From assembly GCF_949987515.2 (NCBI RefSeq), contig NC_082703.1, positions 10,812,680 through 10,876,679 on the forward strand: a stretch of 64,000 bases of DNA, in the 5' to 3' direction. Under the pieces are notes generated by a model. It searched no databases and was not told the origin of the DNA. It saw nothing but the letters and a program-made list of their open reading frames with translations. The position numbers were made by a program, and so were the translations under genes. Within the stretch, counting starts at the first letter, position 1, and each line of letters starts with the position of its first letter. Origin of the DNA: Delphinus delphis. Lineage: Eukaryota; Chordata; Mammalia; Artiodactyla; Delphinidae. Shown piece by piece: positions 54,861-64,000 of the stretch.

Positions 54861-57430
54861 CAAAATACATCCTCCTATTGAATGACACCCCCTAGAAAAT
54901 TCTAGCATAAAATTTGAAAATGCATTTCTATTTCTCCAAGATTTCAACCTAATTGTGGTCAAGTATTATGTCTTTGAAATGCAATCAAATGGAACCCAAA
55001 GTTCTTTCATATTATTAAAACACAAAGTATCAGCTACAGCTACACACCAATTTCTAGTTAGAGAGAAGTTGTTTATCATTTTAAGGAAGTGGATTTCTTT
55101 AAACATTTTATAAGTGCCCTTTATTAATATCTTGCCCAGTAATCAGAAATTTGATTACTTTTGCCAGCATTGCCTGGTGTTTTCCAGTTATGCTTTTTTT
55201 CTTTAATACGATTTGTTTGACAAAACAAATGCGTGCTATTTTGTCCCATTTTCTCCTGCCTATCTGATATTTGAAGTAAAGAAAAGCAGATGACGCTACA
55301 GTTTCCCATTATAAAATATCTGATCTTTGAGAGAATGCCGCTGTTTTTCTTCTCCCTGTGATTGATGGAGTACCTTGAATGCAGGCTGTTCTCAGACCCA
55401 TAACATTGCTTATTTGCTTGGTGCTATCACTGGCAAAACAGAAATAGCGTCTATTTATAACAAACAGGTCTGCGAAGCCTTGTTTTGTCTGACTACTTTC
55501 TCCAGCCATTTTGAGTTTTATATCTCCTCATTTTGGACAGGGCAGTCCCCTCTAAGCGGGAGCACCTGGTACCTGGTGAAGGCAGATGAGAATCCTGTTT
55601 CCAGGGATCTGGAAGATCCCAGAGCCAGGTGTTGCAGAGATTGTTGTAGAGATGATGGAGGAAAAGAAAAAGAAATAGAAGGGGTTGGGGGGGGGGAATA
55701 ATCAAAGATTTTCATAGCTAAGAGGTAAATGGTGAAATTAAAAATTTGAAAACATGAAAGCTGTGGGCTGGCTGATGGCTTTGAGGAAAGTGGGCTTGTC
55801 CTAATAGGGCTGAAGGGAGAGAGCCGGGAAAATGGGATTCAGAGTGGGTCCAAATTTCTTTATCCTTTCTGCTTCAAGGAATTAAAGTTTGAAAGATTCA
55901 TTTCACAAATGAAACCTTGCAAATTATGAAAATGTTAATAACAGTGATGCAGACTTTTATAAAGTTTAATTACTTTACAATAATTCTTCCTCATCTCATT
56001 CGTAAGAGGCAGGAAAGGACGGAGTTAAGAAACGAAAGGATTAAGTTCAAAAAAACTTTGAAGAGCTCCTGTATTCATCTTCATTTTTATCTTTCTTCGA
56101 ATATATTTTTACACAGAGTTGGCACTTTGCAACAACATGAAGTCAGGCAGCATTGGCCTTTATTTCCAGAAAAACCTTTTTTGGAGACTCTTGTATGTAA
56201 ATACTACCAAAAAGACATATACATTTATGAATGTCTTCTTGTTTGTGGCCTGAAAACAGGCTGTGTGTTTCCCTTATGGACACATTAGCTTAACTGTGAA
56301 AATGCAAAAAGGATGCTTACTGAACGGGGACAAAATTATGGGGCAAATGTATTTTGGTAACAAAAATTTGAATGACAGGTATAGAACTGTAAATGTAAGG
56401 ATATGTGCCCTCTACATGTAAGCAAAACAATAAATATTGCAGAGAAGAGAACAAAAAATATGAAAGTGGGTGTTCATATTTTTCCCTTTAAGACCAATTT
56501 CTTTAGATAATATGACCCTTTCCCAGCAATGCCAATACAATAGAGAGATTCATGGACTCAACATTTAGTCTGCAATAACCACAAAAACTAATGATGAGTA
56601 CCCAGCAATCAGTACTCCATCAGTATATGCTGTATTCATAGCTTCATTTTTGTTCAGAGAAAACAGAACAAAACAGAGATTAAGTTATTCCCTAAGAACT
56701 CACTATTTTTACTGCGATGTACTGCCTGGAAACAACATGACAACAAAGCTGTAATTATGTGCAGTTCTTGAATCAGAGATCAGATCTCCAAGAACATCTA
56801 CTTCTTCCTAAGTACTCCACCTCAACATTACTAAAGCTTGTATTTTATTATTATTATTTTTAATTTTTTTTGCCGTGATTCTGAACATGTGAGTTAAACA
56901 CATTTAGAGGCAACACAGTCGTCCGAAGGCAGCTCTTTGTTCATATTTTCAACCTTAACCAGAGGTTAACCCTCTATATGAGGGGGAAAAGGCGGCAGGT
57001 CCCATCAAGCCAGGTAAAGCCTTATTTCACCTACCACCCATGGAATGACAAAATGCATTGCTGGCTAAACATCCCACTGCTGTCCGTCTCCACGCAGCTT
57101 CAGCTCATTTGAGATCTGTATCCCAATTTTCTGCAGAAGCAACAATACAATGAACGATATAGAGAGAAGAAACATTCATTACCTTTATTTTTTAAAGTGG
57201 TTAACAAAAGCATTTCATTTCTTTTTTCATGCATCCATAGAGGGTAGGTTACAACTTCGGAGGAACATTCGCTGCTGCACAGCCCCTGTAGGCTAGCACT
57301 CTTTTACGGATAAGTCTAATTTTTTTTTTTAATCACGAATTTAGACTCTGTTAGGAACTGTGCTTTTCCGACTGTGATGAATTGCATTTTTTGCCTTTGT
57401 AATTCTTTATGGTGAAAAGCCCCAGGTTTC
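54861..57430. other. Unique DNA with possible regulatory words
   Basis: About 2.6 kb without a recognised transposon. A perfect MEF2-type word CTATTTATAA lies at 55451-55460, and TGATTGATGG (PBX/MEIS-like) lies near 55361. A G-rich run lies at 55680-55697. Frames of 108 and 123 codons have no recognised homology. Confidence 0.4.
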
Positions 57431-58070
57431 TAGCATCTAGAGCCAACCATGATTGGCTCTACCCTCGGGGACGCAGGTCCTGGGATTCCCTCCCAGCTAG
57501 CAGCAGTGACTGACGTCACGGGCCAGCTCCTTCCCCGCACGGGGTTGGAGCCGGGGAGGCTGCAGAGGGGCACTGGGGCGTCGCTGGGAGTTTCCAGGGA
57601 AACACTGCAGCAGACGGCCAGCCTGGCTGAGCTACAGTGACACATCTGCAGCATGGCTGGTGGGAGGGATATTTTTGGAAAATCTCTGCTCTCTCAGGTC
57701 TAACTAGTTCTGCTTCACCCCCACCCCTTTAATCAACATTTTAATTTCTCCCCAACTTCTTTTATTTCTGGAAATGAGGTTTCTATTTTTATTGCAGGGA
57801 CATGATACGAAGGATCCCAAGCTACCAACCAATCTTAACACCCTCCGTATGCCCTGTTTTCTTTCTAATTTCCCCCCTCTCTGCCCGTCACATCATGCTG
57901 ACTGTCAAGGTGGTCTGTGGAATACAAGGGCAAATGTTGCTAAGGTAACAGGATTGAAAACCCATCTGCAGAAGCAGATGCTTTATAACCTGGGGTTTCC
58001 CTCATTTGCATTTAAAGGCTCCAGAGCAATAGCCTCAAAGCAAGCCAAGTCCTTGAAGCTAAAATGAGAG
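57431..58070 (+). promoter_or_regulatory. Promoter- or enhancer-like GC-rich block
   Basis: The part at 57460-57660 is the most GC-rich unique DNA in the window. Visible words are an inverted CCAAT box (GATTGGCT, 57451-57458), a perfect CRE (TGACGTCA, 57511-57518), an X-box-like GTTGCTAAGGTAAC (57936-57949) and a perfect octamer ATTTGCAT (58004-58011) followed by TTTAAA. CCAAT and CRE spaced about 55 bp apart are typical of real promoters, but the CpG content is only moderate. There is no evidence of transcription in the sequence alone. Frames of 74 codons (minus, 57430-57654) and 97 codons (plus, 57774-58067) overlap it. Confidence 0.4.
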
Positions 58071-58430
58071 AACTTTCTTTTTTTTTTTTTAACTGTTGCT
58101 TGATAAGTCATTGAGCAGCTAGCTCTGCAAGGTTAAGTGCAGGAAAAATACCAGGGGCTAATAATTCCCACTGCGCTGGTAGGAGAGCTGAGGCATTTAA
58201 ACCCTGTGAGGAATGAGGAATTCCCTTGTCACTTTTTTTTCTTCCAGGACTGCCCTTCACAGGCTTCTCAAAGGTTAAACTTCTGGCAACCTGTGGTGTG
58301 TCTCTCCTCGGTGATTTCTTGGTGATCTACAAAGCCTCACCGTGTATTTGTCCCTGGTAACGCTAGGATTTGAAGCAAGCGGAAAAATCCCATAGGCTAA
58401 GTGAAATTTAGGAATTTTGATACTATTTTT
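58071..58430. other. Unique DNA, no gene recognised
   Basis: A poly(T) run lies at about 58078-58090. No repeat family or exon is recognised. Confidence 0.5.
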
Positions 58431-58433
58431 TTA

Positions 58434-58848
58434 TTCTCTTTTTTTTATTATTAATTGTTACTGGAGGATAGTTGCTTTACAATGTTAAGTTTCTGCTGTA
58501 CAGCAAAGTGAGTCAGCTATACGCATACATATATCCCCTCTTTTTTGGGTTTCCATCCCATTTAGGTCACCACAGAGCACTGACGAGAGTTCCCTGCGCT
58601 ATACAGCAGGTTCTCATTAGTTAACTATTTTATACATAGTAGTGTATATATGTCAATCCCAATCTCCCAGTTCATCCCACCCTCCCCTCCCCCTTTGGTG
58701 TCCATACATTTGTTCTCTACGTCTGTGTCTCTATTTCTGCTTTGCAAATAAGTTCATCTCTATCATTTTTCCAGATTCCAAATATAAGCGATATTATACG
58801 ATATTTTTCTGACTTACTTCACTCTGTATGACAGTCTCTAGGTCTGGT
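58434..58848 (-). mobile_element. Cetartiodactyl L1 3' end, minus strand
   Basis: On the plus strand the order 'ggatagttgctttacaatgttaagtttctgctgtacagcaaagtgagtcagctata', 'ccccctttggtgtccatacatttgttctctacg' and 'cttacttcactctgtatgacagtctctaggtctg' is the complement of an L1 end. No ORF2 frame remains. Confidence 0.9.
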
Positions 58849-58996
58849 TTTGACAACCAGAAATACCTTTGGAGGATCTGATCACTGCAGTTGACACAAC
58901 CCAGATGTAATTCCAAGAACAGACTATAGTAACCAAGCAGCGGAAACTGTACATTGCCCACTTTTTTCTTTACAAAAAGGACTGGACTGTAATTCT

Positions 58997-59305
58997 ATTT
59001 TTCTTATTTTTAAATAAATTTATTTATTTATTTTTGGCTGCGTTGGGTCTTCGCTACTGCACGCAGGCTTTCTCTAGTTGCAGTGAGCGGGGGCTACTCT
59101 TCGTTGCAGTGCGCAGTCTTCTCATTGTGGTGGCTTCCCTTGTTGCGAAGCCTGGGCTCCAGTAGTTGTGGCATGTGGGCTCAGTAGTTGTGGCACACGG
59201 GCTTAGTTCCTCCACAGCACGTGGGACCTTCCCGGACCAGGGATCGAACCCGTGTCCCCCGCACTGGCAGGTGGATTCTTAACCACTGCGCCACCAGGGA
59301 AGTCC
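58997..59305 (-). mobile_element. CHR-type SINE, long form, two internal modules
   Basis: The minus-strand copy is flanked by a 14-bp target duplication with one mismatch (TGGACTGTAATTCT at 58983-58996, TGGGCTGTAATTCT at 59306-59319). It carries two 'cagtagttgtggc' modules. The head ends 'caccagggaagtcc' on the plus strand. Confidence 0.94.
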
Positions 59306-59319
59306 TGGGCTGTAATTCT

Positions 59320-61024
59320 TTTAAATGAAACATATTAAGTATTTGCCAGTGTATCAGCTCCATCATAAAGGTTACCAAATGTGTATGAAAAGCGCAGGAA
59401 AACACATGCTTGTAACCCATGCAAAAAAGGCAGATTCACAAATGCTTTTAACAATCACATGAACCGCAAACTGGGTGATGCATGATTGTGAGAAGAGAAG
59501 CACAAGAGCAAGAAATGACAGAGTTTTTGGCAAGAGGGCATCCGTTCTCGGTGGAATATTTCAGTAGGTTTTGAAATGGTTTTTTCACTGAGCTGCTTCT
59601 TTGCTCCCAAAACCTGGATGCATATTTCTCTGTTTTCCTGCCAAAGCTCATAAAACCCCATCATATAAAGGAGAGAAGAGAGCTGTTTTAGGTGCCAGAC
59701 ATGGTGTTTATTCTCAGAAGGGTAACATTTTCTGACCTTCATTTGTGACGGTAGAAATAAGAATGACATTGCCAACTATTGCATCATGTAACTAACTCAG
59801 ATGTAAATCACAACAAATCCAAGTTTAAACACAATTAGAAATCATGACTTCTATGAGATCAAATTTTAATAAATCTTTGAAATCCTATTTCTGAATGACT
59901 TAACAGAAAAAGCTGCCACCCTGTTTACTCATATTACTAAATTTTAATGTTATATTCTAGTATCACCCAGCACACAGTCTGGCAGAAAGTATACACTCAA
60001 TGAATGTCTCCTGATTCTGAATCTGTCATTATCAAGAATGCTGACGTGCACTCCTATTATGAATAAGGACCTTGAACACCAAGGGGAGTCCTGTCCTTCT
60101 TCCCTTGAATAAATGAAGAATGGTTATTGATTCTGTGCCAGAAGCGGTTCAGGCTCATTCTACATCCTTCAACCTCTAAACGCTGTCGAAGGCAGGCCTG
60201 AAATACTGTGCTTCTTGATAACACACAACCAAGAAGTGACTCCCATAAACTCAGCGTTTGAAGGGACATAGCAGTCATCTGATTCAGCACCTTCATTTTA
60301 CAGATGAGGACACTGCGGGCCACAGAAAGCAAGCACCTGCTTCTCTGGAAGCCAGGGAAGGAAAAGCATTACTAAATGTCATTTCTCATGCATGACAGAG
60401 AGGCAAGAGCTGCTGCCCAATACTTGACATCCTATGAATCTGAGCTACCATTTGTCATGGTGACCAAAGTCATCTTCAATGTAGAGAGTTCATTTGGGCC
60501 AGCTTCCTCATCTGGACTTGGATTAAAAACAAGGGTGATGGACACATCCTTGGAGCTTCTCAGGCCCAATTTTCAAGTTCTTTTGGTGTCAAAGGCTCGC
60601 CCCTCCAATCATTTAAACCTGCTGTCTCCCTCACTTCTGGTTCCGTCCTACCTGACCCACTTCAGTTTCTACACTGCTTCTAGGACCGTACACACTTGGG
60701 TTTCCAAATGCTGAACTAGAATTAGATTTCTCAAATATCATCTGAATGACACCACTCTTTTGCTCAAGAACTTACATGAACTTATTGTTGAAGAGAACTG
60801 CCAATAATTTTCAAATGTGGTTAGTAAGGAGGTGGTAAGGTGTAAAGACTGCAGTCCTGACTTCAACACCTACAGATTTTAACTTAAGCATGTCACTATT
60901 TCATCATCTACAAAAAGCTGTCATATTATACTTGCTGGGTTTTTGTGGGGTTTTGTGGAGTGGGGAGCAGGGATCATGTTTTCATGTGACTTTACCTAAC
61001 TAGGATTTAGTTTAGACACTGGTA
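59320..61024. other. Mostly unique DNA, small MIR/L2 relics
   Basis: An L2-like end ('ccagcacacagtctggcagaaagtatacactcaatgaatg') lies at about 59965-60010. A MIR complement ('cattttacagatgaggacactgcgg') lies at about 60290-60325. The 112-codon plus-strand frame at 60376-60714 has no recognised domain. Confidence 0.45.
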
Positions 61025-61175
61025 TATGTCAGAGGTGCACTAGAATATAAACTCCATGAGAGCAGGACTGTTGCCTATTTCATCCAATGATGTAGCACGG
61101 ATGTGTAAACCACTGCCTGACACAGCCTAAGTATTCAATAAGTATTTCTAGAACTGTATGTTAAATTAAGACAAT
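61025..61175 (+). mobile_element. L2 LINE 3' terminus
   Basis: The order 'gaatataaactccatgagagcaggactgttgcc', 'taaaccactgcctgacacagcctaagtattcaataagtatttc' is the L2 3' end. Confidence 0.75.
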
Positions 61176-62334
61176 GAATGAATAAATTCAATCAATGAAT
61201 ATGGGAATGTTTTTGGCACAGAGGTGTTCTTAATTACTGACAATTTCTCCCATTTCCCATCTGGTTTCTTCCTACTGGTAGTTTAAAAATGGTTAAGCTT
61301 TTCCATTCATTTTTAAAAACTAAGAGTATTATAATAAGAGCATCCTATTCATAAAAGGACAGAAATTACAATATCAACTACAATTTCAAGTAGTTCTTGG
61401 CTTTATTTGAAGTGATTATTTTTTATCTAGACCAAATGCATCTAAGAACTTCACTGAAAAATACTTTAAGTTATATGCAGTGTCTTCTTGGTAAGTGCTA
61501 AAGTTACAACTCCATACCCATTTGTAGGATTTTTTTTGAACTAAAGAGTTGTGGATTTAGGCAAGATGATGAATCTCCCTAAATCTTAGTTTTTCTCTCT
61601 GTTTTATTCTGCCAACTCAGTAAATTAAGATATTGGTAATTCAGACCCAAAGCCTTGACAGGCTCAAGACTGTAAGTCTAGTTAATGACATAGGCAATAC
61701 TTGAATCCAGATGGTTCTTTTGAATAGATCCTGTGTTCACCAATATAACTGTCTGCATTAAGACTAACTGACTGGGTATAGCATATTAGGTATGTAAGAA
61801 CTCAAAAGACGGTCATGGTTGACCCCATACTTTCCCAGTTATATATGTAAACAAGAATACTTCTGCAGAAGTAGGAGCTCTAGAAATTATCCTGTTTGAG
61901 CAGTAGCTAGATCTGCGAAGTACTGTGGGACTTTTTGAAGAGCTCATTTTATGATGACAGGTAGTTCCATATAAGGTTATTGGTATAAGACTTTGTGTTA
62001 TTAAAAAGAAGACAAGAAAGATCTTGGGGTACACAAAGTACCAAATGTTCAGAAAAATTCAGAAATCCTTAAACTAGTATAAAATTTACTCTTTGAGCCC
62101 AATGGATTTGTGAAACTGAACCCTGAAACTGATAATAATTTAAAATTTTAAAAAAAGGTACTCATAGATGAGATGTATATCAAAAGATATATGGTTTTTG
62201 TTAAACCATAAAATACTCCACCAGCATTGACCATCTAGGAAACGGTCATTTAAACAAAGTCACCAAGTTTCTTTACTCTAAGAGTCTTTGGAGCCTCTGA
62301 TGAGCTAATGCATACGGTGAAGCTCTACTGATTA
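61176..62334. other. Unique AT-rich DNA, no gene recognised
   Basis: No repeat family or exon is recognised. Confidence 0.5.
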
Positions 62335-62535
62335 AGAGTACAGGTAGTACATTCAGAGTCTGTCACTTAGTACTACGTGACCTTGGGGAAATTGCTTAAC
62401 CTCTCTGAGCCACAGTTTCTACATGTGTAAGATCCCAGTAGGTTGTTCACAGGTGTGTGGTGACTTAATGAGATGAGGTACGTAAAATACTAGTGGGGTG
62501 TCTGGCACATAGCAGATGCTCAAAAGTGTCAACTG
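62335..62535 (+). mobile_element. MIR (nearly full length)
   Basis: The order 'tcttagtactacgtgacc' region, 'ttggggaaattgcttaacctctctgagccacagtttctacatgtgtaag' and 'tctggcacatagcagatgctcaa' is MIR in the plus orientation. Confidence 0.9.
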
Positions 62536-62792
62536 TAAACTCTAGCCCATTCTCGGTAGGGCCACAGAGACATTAATGGCCAGAATCTGTTCTGACCAGT
62601 CAGTTTCCAGTTTACAACTGGCTGTTAAACAAGTGAATATCATTCTGAGTTATAGTTACAGCATGCAGTGACTCACTGCCTTTTGTAACCACACAGCCAT
62701 TTTTGCTGAGTTTCAAAGAACTAGCGTTCTAAAGAAGGTATTCGTGAAATGCTGCCTTATACAAATACACGATGTTATAATTTATTCCTAAG

Positions 62793-62958
62793 GTAAGGGT
62801 GTCGGATTTAGCCCAGTAAAATATGAGTTTCAGATAAACAGCATATATTTTTAGTATAAATAAGCATGGGATATAATGATGTTAAAAATTATTCATTGTT
62901 TATCTGAAATTCCAGTTTGACTGGGTGTGCTATATTTTATCTGGCAACCTTACCCTAA
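62793..62958. mobile_element. Palindromic MITE (MER53-like)
   Basis: The left half ('ggatttagcccagtaaaatatgagtttcagataaacagcatatatttttagtataa') and the right half ('taaaaattattcattgtttatctgaaattccagtttgactgg...tattttatctggcaac') are inverted copies of one another around an AT-rich centre near 62870. This is the structure of a short palindromic DNA transposon. I recognise the text as MER53-like; the name is tentative. Confidence 0.75.
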
Positions 62959-63552
62959 GACAAAACCTCAAGTTCATTTAAAGTACCTACCAGGAAGATG
63001 TGGTGGTGGAGAAAGGGAGTAGGGCCCTAGGCCAAATAAAAATGTCCCCAGCTGATCATTTCCATGGCACTTATTCCATTCTGCCTTCTTTTATGTGTAA
63101 CGTTTTAGCTGTTTCCCTAATTGGGCTGTGAATTACAGGAGTGGTGGGAACTGATTTATTTTATTTCCTACCTGGCACTTGGAACATAGAAAGCATCCAG
63201 CAGGTTTGCTTTGTTTTGTTTCGGTTTAAGTGAATTAAACTCAACCATTGCTTTTCTGACTTTTGTTTAAAAACACCAACATGTCCTTTACAGAAAATTT
63301 GAAGAAAGCAAAGACATAAAAGGAAAAAAACAAAGCCATTCTAATGTTACTCTCCAAAGAAAAGCGATATTAGTATTTGTAAAATCCACCAGATGAGAAT
63401 TAAATCATTTATCCCCAGTGTGATTTTAATGGCTACAATATCTATTTAACCACTTCTCTTTGTTGTTTCCAATTTTATCCTACTGAAAATGATGGGATAA
63501 ACATCCTTAAGGGTAAATATTTGAATAGGTCTCAAACTCATTATTCGAAGAA
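62959..63552. other. Unique DNA with an L2-like relic
   Basis: An L2-like end ('gggctgtgaattacaggagtgg...cctggcacttggaacatagaaagcatcc') lies at about 63123-63205. The rest is unique and AT-rich. Confidence 0.45.
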
Positions 63553-63934
63553 CCGTTGACCCTTGAACAACATGGGTTGGAACTGCATGAGTCCACTTAT
63601 ATGTGAATTCTTTCAATAAATATATCAGAAAAAAATTTGGAGATTTCTGACAATTTGGGGAAAAAAGTCACAGATGAACTGTGGAGCGAAGAAATATTGA
63701 AAGAATTAAGAAAAATGTATGTCATGAGGGTGCAAAATATATGTAGATATGCATGTAACATATAAAATATGTGTTAATCAACTGTTTCTGTTATTGGTAA
63801 GGCTTCCAGGAAACAGTAGGCTGTTAGTAGTTAAGTTTTCGGGGAGTCAGAAGTTATCCATGGATTTTCAACTGTGTGGGGGGGGGAGAGGGGTGTTGGG
63901 GTCTCTAACCCCCAAGCTGTTCAAGGGTCAACTG
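63553..63934. mobile_element. pogo/Tigger-type nonautonomous transposon
   Basis: The left terminus CCGTTGACCCTTGAACAACA and the complement of the right terminus CAGTTGACCCTTGAACAGCT are inverted copies. A TA follows the right end at 63935-63936. The interior includes 'atatgtgttaatcaactgtttctgttattggtaaggcttcc' and 'aggctgttagtagttaagttttcggggagtca', recognised from a common mammalian pogo-derived family (MER6/Tigger3-like, name tentative). It is 382 bp and has no transposase. Confidence 0.85.
63876..63902 (+). repeat. G-rich run, possible G-quadruplex
   Basis: G9-10 followed by AGAGGGG, TGTT and GGGG makes a possible quadruplex inside the pogo-type element. Confidence 0.6.
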
Positions 63935-63936
63935 TA

Positions 63937-64000
63937 CTTACAAATCAAGGATATCACTGAGTGGAAATACTGCTACCTGCTATGAACTAAACGTCTGTAT
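63937..64000. other. Right edge of window
   Basis: Unique sequence continues past the window end. Nothing is recognised. Confidence 0.5.

Noticed and set aside
60376..60714. 112-codon plus-strand frame starting with ATG
   Set aside because: Considered as a possible exon, but no domain, splice context or homology could be recognised.

Overview
This is a piece of mammalian nuclear DNA, almost certainly from a cetacean and probably a toothed whale. The best evidence is at least 15 copies of CHR-type tRNA-derived SINEs, all beginning (in sense orientation) with the 'cttccctggtggcgcagtgg' type head that carries the RNA polymerase III boxes, plus L1 3' ends of the cetartiodactyl type. The ruminant-specific Bov-tA, ART2A and BovB sequences, which would be expected in 64 kb of cow or sheep, were not seen. 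Bulk base composition is AT-rich and CpG-poor, as in a mammalian gene desert or a very large intron.

No protein-coding gene could be supported. The window has no long open frame with recognisable homology apart from the decayed C-terminal end of L1 ORF2 in two L1 fragments. The other open frames of 60-150 codons are chance frames, or lie in SINEs, an LTR, or antisense to L2. The annotation is therefore one of interspersed repeats, simple repeats and a few regulatory-looking stretches, with the remaining DNA described as unique sequence of unknown function.

Layout. 1-7 kb: unique AT-rich DNA, a pogo/Tigger MITE (2710-2892), an MLT1-like MaLR LTR (3557-4081), a CHR SINE of hybrid structure (4471-4770), MIR and old L1. 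7-15 kb: small CHR SINE, old L1, a CpG-enriched unique patch (8.4-9.0 kb), MIR, MER20-like element, a G-quadruplex tract (10.65 kb), L2 split by a SINE, and a young L1 that itself contains a SINE (14.4-14.9 kb). 15-31 kb: long-form SINEs, two (CA)n arrays, minus-strand L1 ends, L2 and four more SINEs. 31.7-35.8 kb: a decayed gammaretrovirus-like (ERV1-type) provirus remnant with an LTR end and a His-type primer binding site but no readable genes. 36-42 kb: MER5A, an ancient L1 broken by a deleted Tigger1, and an ancient L1 broken by a younger L1 with perfect target-site duplications. 42-50 kb: mostly unique DNA with MIR, L2, two SINEs and a pair of perfect hairpins. 50-64 kb: L1 ends, two CTCF-like sites, a promoter- or enhancer-like GC-rich block (57.4-58.0 kb), a last L1/SINE pair, a palindromic MITE and a pogo-type element at the right edge.

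The elements do not form a pathway. Together they record a layered insertion history: ancient MIR/L2/MER elements, then old L1 and DNA transposons, then cetartiodactyl L1 and CHR SINEs with intact target duplications. I did not find a convincing previously undescribed system. The stretches most worth testing are 57.4-58.0 kb, the CTCF-like sites at 44.2, 52.7 and 54.6 kb, the CpG-enriched patch at 8.7-9.0 kb, and several perfect inverted repeats.
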